From: Dyadobacter sp. CY261 | Lineage (GTDB): Bacteria > Bacteroidota > Bacteroidia > Cytophagales > Spirosomataceae | Length of the DNA stretch: 64,000 nucleotides | Assembly (NCBI RefSeq): GCF_021440085.1 | Contig: NZ_JAKCPW010000001.1 | Location: 868,001 to 932,000, forward strand | Direction: 5' to 3' | In this document: piece by piece, positions 10,213-19,150 of the stretch | Layout of the letters: each line of letters starts with the position of its first letter | Numbering within the stretch: position 1 is the first letter of the stretch | Notes under the pieces: model-generated | The model's input: only the letters and a program-made list of their open reading frames with translations | What the model was told of the DNA's origin: nothing | Databases searched by the model: none | Translations under genes and position numbers: made by a program

Positions 10213-12759
10213 TCAAAGCTCTATTAGGCCCAGCAGTTCTTCCCGCGTAGGCAGGGAAGTTGTTACCATGCGGTGGGTAAATGCGATCAGCAAGGTGGTC
10301 CCGCCTTCGCTTTGGAGGGTAAAGGTGCCTTCCAGATCTTCGGTAAGGCCCTGGATCAGTTTGAGGCCGAAAGTTCCTATCTCGTTGACATTGAAATTCA
10401 GAGGAAGTCCTATGCCGTCGTCGGCAATGGAAAGCACCAGTTTATCCTGATCCACCTTTTTAAAAGACACGATAATCTCTCCTTCCCGGTCATCGGGAAA
10501 GGCATATTTGAGCGAATTGGTAATGGCTTCATTTAATATCAAACCGATCGGCACTGCCTGCGACAGATCGAGCTCGATTGTCTCCACACTCACGCTAAAA
10601 ATGATCCGTTTGCCGAGATTGAAACTGTTGTCCAGGTAATAGACCAATTCATGGATATAGCTTACCATCGCAATGCCAACCATGTTTTCGGATTGATAGA
10701 TCCGGTGGTGCAGCATTGAAATCGCCTGGATCCTGTGGCGGCTTTCGACAATGGCGCTAACGGCCACTTCCTCTTTCAGGTGGGCCGACTGGGAATTCAA
10801 AAGGCTGATCACGATCTGTAAATTGTTTTTTACACGATGATGTACCTCTTTCAAGAGCCATTCTTTTTCATCGACCAGGCGTAGAAGCGACGAATTCTTG
10901 GTATTGATCGTTTTTTGCTGTTCTTCCAACTGCAGGTTCTTGTTTTTCTTGACGCGGTAGCCGTTATACAACACCATAAGAAGCCCAAAAAGGGCAACGA
11001 TCCCGGCGTAGGTAAACTTTTCTGTCCGTGTTTTCAGCTCCAACTGCCGTTTTCTGAGCAACGCTTCATTTTTCAGTAGCTTGATATCCTTTTCCTTTTG
11101 GGCTGTCTTGAAATTGGCCTTCATGACCGCGACCTGCTCGTCCTTCGTAATCCGCTGGATCGAATCCCTGAGAAATATGTAACGCTGGTAATTCCGCATT
11201 GAGGCGAGATGGTTACCAGCTACAGAATCTGTTTTGTATATTAAATACCGGCCATCCATTTCGAATGCCGGGGTTAGGTTTGCATAGGCCATGGCGGTCT
11301 TCACATAACGGCCCGCCTGTTCAAATTTCCCTTGTTCGGTGTAAAATCTGCCAATCGTCAGATAGGCGGCAGGGCCCGATACCGAATTGGCATTCCTCCA
11401 CCAGAATTTCTCCGTCGGTTCGACCTCTTTATTCAGTCGTATCATTTCGAGATAATACTTTTCGGCGGTCTTGAAATCGTTTATCGCGGCATAACAATTC
11501 CCGAACAAAAATGCTACCAGCTGTTTGTTAAGGGTGGTTTCAGGATTTCCCTTGGCCCTTAAAAATGATTTGAGAAAGTCGAGCCCCGCCGTTGCATTGC
11601 CTGTTCTGATTTCGGCGTCTACCACTCTCCTTACGAGCGTATACGTTCTGACGATATGCCATACGCTCGTCGAAAGGGCCAGCTTGTAGTATTTGATGCT
11701 TGTCGGATGATCGCCCAGGCTGTTGTAAATGTCGCCAGTGGTCCAGTACATGGAATTCAACTGGCTGCTATCCTTGATCGATTTGAGGTTTTCGAGCCCC
11801 ATTAAGGCGTACCGCAATGCCTGATCGAGATTGTTCTGTTTTTGATAGAATGAGGAAAGCCTTTGGTAACTCGCAAATAGCTTGGTCTTCATGCCGGTCG
11901 AGTCTACGAGCTTCAATTCTGCGAGGTAAAACTTTTCGGTCAGGTCGAGTCGGGCGTGGCGCGAATGAATGGTACCTTCCTCGTGCAGGCAATCCGCCAA
12001 TTCTTCGGTGTTTTTGAGTTCTTTAAAAAGTGCCCGTGCTTTGCCGTAGCTGTAAATTTGCAAATCATAGGTCCCCATTTCAGGAAGGTAGCGTGCCAGG
12101 TCCAGCCACCAATGTGCCTGCCCGGCTTTGTCGCCGATCTGCTCGTAGTATTGGATTACCTTATAAAAGCAATCCCTTCCCTGATTGATTTCTCCAAAAC
12201 GAAAATGATATTTCGCCTCGGCAATGCAGCTTTCGGTGATCCAGTGCCGCGACCGCCCCTGGTTGCTCATGCGGCTCGCCATTTGCAGGAATGGATATGC
12301 CTTGCGCAGCTCTTCGGGTTTGGCATCTTTGCTATTGATATAATATTCACTCAGAACCAGGAGCAGCCGGATATACTGCTCACCGTACACTTCGCGAAGA
12401 ATCCGTTCCGCAGCTTTGAAGTCCTTCTTTTGCGTCAGCGATTTGCAAATGAGGAATGTCGCTTCGTTGTGCCCTTCCGTATATTTCAGATTCTTGCTGA
12501 GCTCAGCCGCCGAACGTGCAAATAATGTGGCGCTATCCGCAGAGCCGATAGACTCGTTCCAGTGATAAATGCTGGCGATTTTTAACAGCAGGCTTACTTT
12601 GGCCGTATCCTCTTTCGCATTTTTGAGTTGGCTTAAAAAAGAAGGCAGGGAGGAAAGGGGGTAATGTTCCACCGCAAGATGCCTGCTCGTGGGCTGGGCC
12701 TTGGCAAAATGGAATAGGAGGAAGAGCGTGCCGAGCAATAGGATTCCTTTGAAAGCCAT
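10213..12759 (-). CDS. TPR-containing sensor histidine kinase (HisKA_2 type)
   Basis: 848 residues. A signal sequence (MAFKGILLLGTLFLLFHFAKAQ) exports the first ~530 residues, which contain tetratricopeptide-like helix pairs, a sensor layout common in Bacteroidota. One membrane segment (YAGIVALFGLLMVLYNGY, about 575-592) leads to a coiled coil and the kinase core. The phosphoacceptor motif is LKEVHHRVKNNLQIV (His 640/641), then the ATPase N-box LNEAITNSLKYAF and the G-box DDGIGL and GTFGLKLI. HisKA_2 kinases often signal to LytTR-type or other regulators, but no response regulator is adjacent, so it is an orphan here. The stimulus is unknown. Confidence 0.9.
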   Translation of the reverse strand: MAFKGILLLGTLFLLFHFAKAQPTSRHLAVEHYPLSSLPSFLSQLKNAKEDTAKVSLLLKIASIYHWNESIGSADSATLFARSAAELSKNLKYTEGHNEATFLICKSLTQKKDFKAAERILREVYGEQYIRLLLVLSEYYINSKDAKPEELRKAYPFLQMASRMSNQGRSRHWITESCIAEAKYHFRFGEINQGRDCFYKVIQYYEQIGDKAGQAHWWLDLARYLPEMGTYDLQIYSYGKARALFKELKNTEELADCLHEEGTIHSRHARLDLTEKFYLAELKLVDSTGMKTKLFASYQRLSSFYQKQNNLDQALRYALMGLENLKSIKDSSQLNSMYWTTGDIYNSLGDHPTSIKYYKLALSTSVWHIVRTYTLVRRVVDAEIRTGNATAGLDFLKSFLRAKGNPETTLNKQLVAFLFGNCYAAINDFKTAEKYYLEMIRLNKEVEPTEKFWWRNANSVSGPAAYLTIGRFYTEQGKFEQAGRYVKTAMAYANLTPAFEMDGRYLIYKTDSVAGNHLASMRNYQRYIFLRDSIQRITKDEQVAVMKANFKTAQKEKDIKLLKNEALLRKRQLELKTRTEKFTYAGIVALFGLLMVLYNGYRVKKNKNLQLEEQQKTINTKNSSLLRLVDEKEWLLKEVHHRVKNNLQIVISLLNSQSAHLKEEVAVSAIVESRHRIQAISMLHHRIYQSENMVGIAMVSYIHELVYYLDNSFNLGKRIIFSVSVETIELDLSQAVPIGLILNEAITNSLKYAFPDDREGEIIVSFKKVDQDKLVLSIADDGIGLPLNFNVNEIGTFGLKLIQGLTEDLEGTFTLQSEGGTTLLIAFTHRMVTTSLPTREELLGLIEL

Positions 12760-13187
12760 AATCCGATGAAACGTCTTGAATATTTAGCTTCGTAAGCGAC
12801 TCATAATCTCCAAATTAAGATTTTTTTTGACAGGCTTCGCAATTCGTCAGACTATATTTTCTCTTCATGAATCCATTTTCAAGAAATGGCGATATATCGT
12901 TCCTGAAATTTCATCACGTAGAGGTTAATTCTCTGTAATTTAGATACTTATACAATGCTTGTGATCTTTGATCACAGTCATCTTGCGAGCAGTACTCTTT
13001 TATGTTAAAAGGCTCGTTGAAAGCTGCGATAGGGGCTTGAATGTTACCAGCTCGTTATGCGTTTGTAACCCGGGCCTGGCACCGACAAATAGTTGGGTTA
13101 TTTATAACCGGTGAGGGGAAAGTGTTTTTTGAGTGGATCGTGGCACAATTATTATCAAGCCACGCCACTCAAACAAAAAGCACTTTT
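12760..13187. other. Intergenic region between divergent genes
   Basis: About 430 AT-rich bases separating the kinase and esterase starts; it must hold both promoters. The only clear structure is the palindrome at 12960-12976. A frame is open from 13041 into the esterase, but its first 49 codons precede the obvious lipoprotein signal and are not expected to be translated. Confidence 0.6.
12960..12976. promoter_or_regulatory. CRP-like palindrome
   Basis: TGTGATC-TTT-GATCACA: 7-bp perfect arms around 3 bases, reminiscent of Crp/Fnr sites (TGTGA...TCACA), though the spacer is one base longer than the E. coli CRP site. It lies about 200 bases from either neighbouring start codon. Confidence 0.45.
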
Positions 13188-14291
13188 ATGAAGATGAATT
13201 TTAACAAATTTTGCCGGAAGCCGGGGGGACTGCTATTTTGCGGGATGCTGTTTTTCATGGCCGCATGTAGCCTGGAAGATCATAATCTGCCGGCTGGCGC
13301 TTCTATTGAGCCGAAAGGCCCCAAACCCGCATTCGCACCCGACATGCATGACCAGATGTGGGCTGTGATCGAAAAACTGCTTAGCTACGGCGATCCGCCG
13401 ATCCCGACGCTTACACCTCAGCAAGCACGTATGAACCACACCGTGAAAGATGCCGTGATGGACCTCCTTGCCGAAAACAATGTGATGCCGCCGGTTCCGC
13501 AAGTGGATACTTCCGGTGCCACAATACCGGTAACCGATGGCTCGATCCACGCGCGGATTTATACCCCCAAAACCGGAACAGGGCCATTTCCGGTTATCGT
13601 GTATTTTCATGGTGGTGGCTGGGTGATCGCAAATATCGACGTGTATGACGCCTCGGCGGCGGCGCTGTCCGAAAAAGTGGGTGCGGTGGTAGTGTCGGTG
13701 GGATACCGTAAAGGCCCGGAACATAAATTTCCAACCGCGCACAACGATGCGAACCAGTCTTATGAATGGGTCTTGCAAAACCTGGCGATGCTGAAAGGCG
13801 ATTCAACTAAAATCGGTGTTGCCGGTGAAAGCGCGGGAGGAAACCTGGCGGCCAATGTCAGTATTACGGCCCGCGACAAAGGCTGGATTTTGCCTAAACA
13901 TCAGTTGCTGGTTTACCCGGTGGCAAACCCGGACACTACACAGCCATCTTACATAAAGTATCATGACGCCAAGCCTTTGGATGTCCCATCGCTAAAATGG
14001 TTCCTCGGGCATTATCTCAATGATATGTCCGAAGCAAAAGACCCGCGCATTACGCTCGTGGCAGCCGATCTGAAAGGATTGCCATCCACGATGATCATTT
14101 CGGCCGAGATCGATCCGCTTGCTTCCGACGGAGTTGCGCTTCGGAATAAGCTCAGTGATGCCGGCGTGAAGGTAGCCTACGAGTTTTATGATGGTACCAC
14201 ACACGAATTCTTCGGCACCGCCGCCATTGTACCCGAAGCTAAACAAGCGCAGGACAAAGCGGCCGATGCTTTTAAGGAAGCGTTTAAGTAA
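13188..14291 (+). CDS. Lipoprotein esterase of the HSL (alpha/beta hydrolase 3) family
   Basis: 367 residues from the ATG at 13188, chosen because it gives a lipoprotein signal (GGLLFCGMLFFMAAC, Cys 28); so a membrane-anchored periplasmic enzyme. The family IV esterase motifs are complete: oxyanion-hole HGGGW at 141-145, nucleophile GESAGG with Ser 215, catalytic Asp 309 in SAEIDPLASDG, and His 339 in THEFFG. Such enzymes cleave short acyl esters. The neighbours (kinase, propeller lipoprotein) give no substrate hint. A terminator-like hairpin follows at 14308. Confidence 0.9.
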   Translation: MKMNFNKFCRKPGGLLFCGMLFFMAACSLEDHNLPAGASIEPKGPKPAFAPDMHDQMWAVIEKLLSYGDPPIPTLTPQQARMNHTVKDAVMDLLAENNVMPPVPQVDTSGATIPVTDGSIHARIYTPKTGTGPFPVIVYFHGGGWVIANIDVYDASAAALSEKVGAVVVSVGYRKGPEHKFPTAHNDANQSYEWVLQNLAMLKGDSTKIGVAGESAGGNLAANVSITARDKGWILPKHQLLVYPVANPDTTQPSYIKYHDAKPLDVPSLKWFLGHYLNDMSEAKDPRITLVAADLKGLPSTMIISAEIDPLASDGVALRNKLSDAGVKVAYEFYDGTTHEFFGTAAIVPEAKQAQDKAADAFKEAFK

Positions 14292-14307
14292 TTATTTGTC
14301 AATCGTG

Positions 14308-14343
14308 AAGGGCAACAGATGGCTTAGGCTGTTTGTTGCCTTT
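14308..14343. terminator. Terminator hairpin between convergent genes
   Basis: GGCAACA (14311-14317) pairs with TGTTGCC (14334-14340), extended by AAG/TTT flanks, with a T-run on the plus strand and an A-run opposite. It can serve both the esterase (+) and the propeller lipoprotein (-). Confidence 0.65.
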
Positions 14344-14363
14344 CCCAATTGTAGTATGTGAGC

Positions 14364-15653
14364 TTAAAGATCGCCCCCGATCACAAACATATCCATAGCG
14401 CTGGCAGCGGTCTTAGAGGTTGCGCCGAAGGTGATTGTTCCTTTATAAAATCCTGTAATATAGAGCTTTCCGCTTTTAGTGGCTGCAATTCCCCAGCCGC
14501 TCACGTAGTCGGTGCTGCGGGGGAATTGTGCCCGCTGAAGCACGCCGTCGGAATTGTATTTTGATATCGCTGAATCGAAACCTAATACATAGGCATTGCC
14601 ATGATCGTCGGTGGACACACCGCTGCCCTGGGAATTGAACTTGAGGGATTGTCCCCATTGCAGACCGCCGTCGCGGGTGTATTTAGTGAGGAACCCTTCC
14701 GACGATCCGGATTGCCCGGTCACATATATATTTCCAAGACCGTCTATGGCAACATCCCTTCCTACGTCGGCATCGCTTTCACCAGCCGATTGCATCCACT
14801 GAAGCGCCCCATCAGAACTGTATTTAGCAAAAAACACATCAGCATCACCTGCGGAAGTTTTGTTGATATTACCAAAAGTGGTGGTTCCGAAGTAAGCGCC
14901 GGTTACATACACATCACCGCTGATGGCGTCCGCGGCAATCCCATAGCCGGTTTCCCGTTGGCTCCCCCCGGCCGTTTGCACCCACTGAAACAGGCCGTCA
15001 GTGTTGTATTTGAGCACGAATACGTCAAATTCCCCAGCAGCTTGTTTAATGGTCGTTTCGAATTTACCTGTGCCTTGGAATTCGCCTGTTACATACACAT
15101 TACCGTTAGCATCCAGCGCCAGATCGTGCCCGCGCTCGCCACCGGCACTTCCGACGGAACGTATCCATTGTGCTTCCCCGTTTGTGTTGTATTTGGCGAC
15201 GAACACATCCGCATCGCCAACAGAGGTGACGGACATGTTGCCTGCCGAAACAGTCCCATAATAATCACCAGCCACATAAACGTCACCGCTGCTGTCGACA
15301 GCGATGCCTCTTCCTTCGTCGTAGCCGGTATTTCCAATCGACCTTATCCATTGGAAAACACCTTCGGCATTGTATTTCGCAATGAATACATCAATGTTTC
15401 CTGTGGAAGTTTGGGGAGTCTCGCCGAACGCCGTCGTGCCATAAAAAGAGCCTGTCACATAAATGTTACTATCGCTATCCAATGCTACATCCCAGCCGAT
15501 TGCATTTCCGGCGGTAATAATGAACGGAGCGGCTTTGGATATAGAGTCCCCATTCTTATCTATGCCTCCGGGAACAGGCGGAATATCATGGTTATCCGGA
15601 TTGCGGCATTGCCATAAACCTAAACAAAGCAGGAAAAGATAAAGCGGTTTCAT
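14364..15653 (-). CDS. SBBP-repeat beta-propeller lipoprotein
   Basis: From the ATG at 15653 the protein has 429 residues, starting with a lipoprotein signal (MKPLYLFLLCLGLWQC). Most of the rest consists of about seven repeats of roughly 50 residues with the theme (G/A)xDVFxAKYNxxGxxQWxxSxG...GxGIAxDxxGNVYVTGxFxGT, the SBBP (seven-bladed beta-propeller) repeat. These surface proteins are thought to mediate protein or ligand binding; the partner is unknown. The repeats are diverged at the DNA level, so it is not a recent tandem expansion. It stands alone, convergent to the esterase. Confidence 0.85.
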   Translation of the reverse strand: MKPLYLFLLCLGLWQCRNPDNHDIPPVPGGIDKNGDSISKAAPFIITAGNAIGWDVALDSDSNIYVTGSFYGTTAFGETPQTSTGNIDVFIAKYNAEGVFQWIRSIGNTGYDEGRGIAVDSSGDVYVAGDYYGTVSAGNMSVTSVGDADVFVAKYNTNGEAQWIRSVGSAGGERGHDLALDANGNVYVTGEFQGTGKFETTIKQAAGEFDVFVLKYNTDGLFQWVQTAGGSQRETGYGIAADAISGDVYVTGAYFGTTTFGNINKTSAGDADVFFAKYSSDGALQWMQSAGESDADVGRDVAIDGLGNIYVTGQSGSSEGFLTKYTRDGGLQWGQSLKFNSQGSGVSTDDHGNAYVLGFDSAISKYNSDGVLQRAQFPRSTDYVSGWGIAATKSGKLYITGFYKGTITFGATSKTAASAMDMFVIGGDL

Positions 15654-15879
15654 ATTTTGGTTGGAAGTCTGATTTTTGATCCGCAGCCGCACCAGTGGAA
15701 GGGATTATGCATGTATAGACAGGAAGCGCTATCAAAACAGTTGCATGTTGACATGATTATTTACAGGGAAGTCTATAAATCAGGCAAATTGCATAGAGGG
15801 AATTGCTGCTGCATTTGAATTAGCAGGATAAGTGTTTAGATTAGAGTCCCGAATCTGCCCGGTTACAAAAGCTATCATT

Positions 15880-17064
15880 ATGAAAAGGATTTTTTCAGTC
15901 ACTGTTTTACTGTTCAGCATACTCAACTGTCGTGCCCAGGGAATTAATTTCGTGACAGCCTCATGGGACGAAACCGTCCAAAATGCGGGAAAGACGGGGA
16001 AGCAGATTTTCCTTTACGCCCAAACCAAATCCTGCCGGTATTGCCGGCAGATGGAGAAAGAGGTATTTACAGATCCGAAGGTGATTGAATTTTACAATAC
16101 CCGTTTTATCAGTTATAAAATCGATATTGAAGACAAAAGCGTGGGTGAAGCATTGTCGAAACAATACGGGATCATGGGCTTTCCAACATATCTGTACTTC
16201 GATGAAAACGGTCGTAAACTTCATCAGAGCTCCGCATTTAAACCCGCTGATGCCTTTATTCAGGATGGCCTGAATGCCTCCGATCCCAATACCGCATTGT
16301 TTTCCATGTTGGCTAAATACGATAAGGGCGAGAAATCACCGGAGTTGCTTTTCAATCTGAGTAACGCGCTGTCGTATTATATGGTCAATGACAGTCCCAA
16401 AGAGAAAATAACCGAAGAATACCTGGGCACGCAGTCCGCTGAGGAATTGGAATCTGAGAAGAACCTGAAATTCATTTTTGACAACTATCTCGACTTTAAA
16501 TCACCGGCTACCCGCTACCTTTTATCAAATCAGGAGAAATTTGTTCCGCTGTTCGGAAAAGTGAATGTGGACAAAAGGGCGCAAAGAATTGTTACTCAAA
16601 CGGCCGGTAACGCGGGGAGAGCGAATGATCCCGCATTGATGGCGGATTTGAATAAGATGGTCGCCACGAGCTTTGCGGATACCGGCAAAGTGTTATCAGT
16701 CGCCCGGATTTACTTCTACGGCGGTCGGCAAGATTGGCTGAACTACGCCCGGTCGACCTGGCAATATGCCAACACAGTCGGCACGAAGGACTGGCAAACC
16801 ATGTATGAAACCGGAGCGTACTTGAAATATTTCGCCAAAGATCCGGAAACGCTGAAAATTGGCGTAAAAATCATGGATAAGGTTTTGAAGCTGCATAAAA
16901 ACTACGAGCATCTGTGCATTTATTCCCGGCTTCAGAGCAAGCTGGGTAACAACGGCCTGGCGCTGGCGGCTGCGAAAGAAGCAGTGAAAATCTCGAAAAC
17001 CGAAGGAGAAGACAGCACCGAAGCCCGCGAACTCATTGCGGAGCTGGGGGCGGCCAAGAGATAG
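15880..17064 (+). CDS. Exported thioredoxin-like protein with C-terminal helical region
   Basis: 394 residues. The start at 15880 gives a signal peptide (MKRIFSVTVLLFSILNCRAQG). A thioredoxin-fold domain follows (about 25-140) with the active-site motif CRYC in KSCRYCRQMEKEVF and the cis-proline region GIMGFPTYLYFDENG. Such domains reduce or isomerise disulfides in the periplasm; the redox motif is intact. The remaining 250 residues are helical with a TPR-like end (LGNNGLALAAAKEAVKIS), possibly substrate-binding. An earlier in-frame codon at 15832 would bury the signal peptide, so I reject it. Confidence 0.8.
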   Translation: MKRIFSVTVLLFSILNCRAQGINFVTASWDETVQNAGKTGKQIFLYAQTKSCRYCRQMEKEVFTDPKVIEFYNTRFISYKIDIEDKSVGEALSKQYGIMGFPTYLYFDENGRKLHQSSAFKPADAFIQDGLNASDPNTALFSMLAKYDKGEKSPELLFNLSNALSYYMVNDSPKEKITEEYLGTQSAEELESEKNLKFIFDNYLDFKSPATRYLLSNQEKFVPLFGKVNVDKRAQRIVTQTAGNAGRANDPALMADLNKMVATSFADTGKVLSVARIYFYGGRQDWLNYARSTWQYANTVGTKDWQTMYETGAYLKYFAKDPETLKIGVKIMDKVLKLHKNYEHLCIYSRLQSKLGNNGLALAAAKEAVKISKTEGEDSTEARELIAELGAAKR

Positions 17065-17465
17065 CTGATTGCTACGCTTATTGTGACAGCTAAATGGTCC
17101 ACTGGATGTAACCGTTTGGTGATCCGGATTTAATTTGCTTTGTTTTTGAGGCGGAAAGATTTCTAATTACGCCCTCTTAACTCGACTTCCTTCCTTTTAC
17201 ATATTGCGACGAGTAGCTGATCGTGGTCAGGCTACTGACGTCTCCCAGGCAATCAGTCTTTTATGATTTCAGCCAGTATCTCCTTTGTCAATGGTCGATA
17301 TTTCGGCACCTTTGGTCAGTTATGCGGATATTTGCCGGGATTACATGCGTCAGATGAAGCCAATCCCTCAATACAATGTCAAGTGGCTGTAACCGGATGT
17401 TCCGACGGGATGAAGTGCAGCAGGATTACTTTTTTGTGAGTCGGTCAGGTTTTAGATTTTCTGGT
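17065..17465. other. Intergenic region, no gene recognised
   Basis: About 400 bases between a plus-strand thioredoxin gene and a minus-strand SDR gene. Only short frames occur on both strands and none resembles a family I know. The region may hold terminators for both genes, but I see no convincing hairpin. Confidence 0.5.
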
Positions 17466-18221
17466 TTATAATGTAGCCATTCCGCCATCGATGATAAGCT
17501 CGGTTCCTAGCAGGAAGCGGGACTCATCAGAAGCGAAATACACCGCGGCTTTTGCAATTTCTTCGGGTGTGCCAAATCGGCCGACGGGAACCTGGGCAGC
17601 TATGCCTTGCCCGATCTGTTTCACTTCATCTTCGGAAATGCCCAGCTTGTGAGGCGTGTAAAGTGGCGTCGCAACTGGTCCCGGGCTAATAGCATTTACC
17701 CTAATTTTTCTGGGAAGAAGCTCGGCCGAGAGATTTTTGGCCAGCGTAAGCAACGCAGCTTTGGAAGCAGCATAGAGGCTTGCACCCGGCATACCAATGT
17801 GTGCATTAATGGACGTGTTTAGGACGATCGAACCACCTTCGTTGATGATGGGAAGCAATGCCTGGATTGTAAAGTAGGCGCCTTTGAAGTTGATGTCGAA
17901 CATCTCGTCGTAAAACGCTTCGGTGGCCTGGTCAATGGCTGAGAATTTTGCAATGCCGGCGTTAATGAACAGAATGTCGATTTTGCCCGCATGTTTTTCA
18001 ACCTCGGCGCGGAGGGATTGGATATCCTCCCGTTTTGCCGTGTCGGAAACAATGCCGTGTGCGTGCTGGCCAAGTTGCTGTTCCACTTCCTGGTTCGTTT
18101 TAGCATTGCGGCCGGTGAAAATCACCTCGGCGCCTTCGTTGATATACTCGTGAACGGTGGCCAAGCCGATGCCGCTGTTTCCGCCTGTTACTACCGCTGT
18201 TTTATGTGCTAATCTTGACAT
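17466..18221 (-). CDS. SDR-family NAD(P)-dependent oxidoreductase
   Basis: 251 residues, the normal length for a classical short-chain dehydrogenase. Cofactor motif TGGNSGIG at 12-19, the NAG of the fourth strand in FINAGIAKF, catalytic Ser in NTSINAHIG and YAASK (Tyr/Lys) following, and ISPGPVATPL. The end (LLGTELIIDGGMATL) is the usual C-terminus. The TGR pattern after beta-2 leans toward NADPH use, which is an inference. The substrate is not predictable. It lies downstream of, and in the same direction as, a tetR gene, with two TTTTGTA-N8-TACAAAA palindromes in front, so it is very likely the TetR target. Confidence 0.9.
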   Translation of the reverse strand: MSRLAHKTAVVTGGNSGIGLATVHEYINEGAEVIFTGRNAKTNQEVEQQLGQHAHGIVSDTAKREDIQSLRAEVEKHAGKIDILFINAGIAKFSAIDQATEAFYDEMFDINFKGAYFTIQALLPIINEGGSIVLNTSINAHIGMPGASLYAASKAALLTLAKNLSAELLPRKIRVNAISPGPVATPLYTPHKLGISEDEVKQIGQGIAAQVPVGRFGTPEEIAKAAVYFASDESRFLLGTELIIDGGMATL

Positions 18222-18242
18222 GATTGTAATCGTTTGGATTTA

Positions 18243-18296
18243 TTTTGTAATGATCGATACAAAACTACGCATGATTTTGTAGTAATCAATACAAAA
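18243..18296. promoter_or_regulatory. Two tandem TetR-type operators before the SDR gene
   Basis: TTTTGTA-N8-TACAAAA occurs perfectly at 18243-18264 and again at 18275-18296, 32 bases apart. On the minus strand one half-site overlaps TAGTTTTG, a -7 promoter box, so binding would block the SDR promoter. A third, near-perfect copy sits before tetR (18897). Confidence 0.75.
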
Positions 18297-18310
18297 CTTA
18301 AAAAATATTT

Positions 18311-18889
18311 TTAGAGACTTGAAATAATCATTTCCAGCGTAGCGCCCAGCTGTTTTTTGTCACTGTTTGTCGCTGCTACCACCCTGATGCCCATGAAGTT
18401 GACAAACAGGAAAGTGGCTAGTATGTCAGCATCTTTTTCGGGAGAGATCTCACCCGTTTCCTGCCCTTTCCGGATAAGCGAAGCCAGGATTGAATGCACT
18501 TCATTTTCATTTTCGGTTGCCAGTGAGAGTACCTGGTTGTCCTGATTGGCCATTTCCGTAACGGTATTGACCATGAAACACCCGCGGCGCTCCGGATCGT
18601 CCAACGTTTCGTCGACCATCGATGTAAGCAACAGTCTGATGATCTCTTTCACGGGTTTTTTCTCGGCCACCGCCCCGCGCATCCAGTCATGGTGGGAGCG
18701 CATATACGATTGCAGGGCGCTTAAAAAGAGCTTGCGTTTGTCGCCATAAGTATCATAAAGGCTCGGTGCATTGATCTCCATGCCTTTGGTGAGGTCGGAC
18801 ATGGAGGTACCGGCGTAACCTTTTTTCCAGAAAACGTTCAATGCCTTTTGCAGGACGGTAGCTTCGTCAAATTTTTTGGGGCGGGCCAT
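18311..18889 (-). CDS. TetR/AcrR-family transcriptional regulator
   Basis: 192 residues. The N-terminal helix-turn-helix is clear: ATVLQKALNVFWKKGYAGTS, then MSDLTKGMEINAPSLYDTYGDKRKLF. The C-terminal ligand and dimerisation domain is helical and variable. Upstream at 18897-18918 is TTTTGTA-N8-TACAATA, one mismatch from the pair in front of the SDR gene, suggesting that the protein represses both itself and the SDR. The inducer is unknown, but it is probably a substrate-like small molecule of the SDR. Confidence 0.9.
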   Translation of the reverse strand: MARPKKFDEATVLQKALNVFWKKGYAGTSMSDLTKGMEINAPSLYDTYGDKRKLFLSALQSYMRSHHDWMRGAVAEKKPVKEIIRLLLTSMVDETLDDPERRGCFMVNTVTEMANQDNQVLSLATENENEVHSILASLIRKGQETGEISPEKDADILATFLFVNFMGIRVVAATNSDKKQLGATLEMIISSL

Positions 18890-18896
18890 GGCGTTG

Positions 18897-18918
18897 TTTT
18901 GTATCGTTTGTTACAATA
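18897..18918. promoter_or_regulatory. Operator-like palindrome upstream of tetR
   Basis: TTTTGTA, eight bases, TACAATA; one mismatch from the two sites at 18243 and 18275. It lies 8 bases upstream of the tetR start codon and fits autoregulation. Confidence 0.6.
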
Positions 18919-18986
18919 ACAAAGGTGGCTATTTTTTTATTCATGAGGCCGCTTTTGAGCGCCATTTTGCGTGGCAGGAAAGCGGG

Positions 18987-19037
18987 ATTTCGTTAACGAA
19001 ATATCGTTTGAGTCGACATCATACAACGAAATATCGT
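18987..19037. promoter_or_regulatory. Palindrome and direct repeat before the araC pair
   Basis: ATTTCGTTAACGAAAT (18987-19002) is a perfect 16-bp palindrome. It overlaps the first of two identical 13-mers, AACGAAATATCGT, at 18995-19007 and 19025-19037, exactly 30 bases apart, about three helix turns. Direct repeats on one face of DNA are how AraC-type proteins often bind. The region is 114-164 bases before the first araC start. Confidence 0.6.
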
Positions 19038-19150
19038 ATAATTTAATGAGATAAAATTTTTTAAATAGTTGATTAATAAGATATTAAATCACTGGCCGGC
19101 TTTTTGTAAATCATACACCGTTTTCCTTCCCCAACTAACTTCCGAAAACG

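Noticed and set aside
13041..13187. 49-codon leader of the esterase
   Set aside because: Would place the lipoprotein signal in the middle of the protein; the ATG at 13188 fits far better.
14601..15617. 338-codon plus-strand frame with internal repeats
   Set aside because: Antisense of the SBBP repeats; the repeat look is inherited from the real gene.
14364..15653. CRISPR-like periodicity
   Set aside because: The ~150-base periodicity comes from diverged protein repeats, not from identical short repeats with unique spacers.
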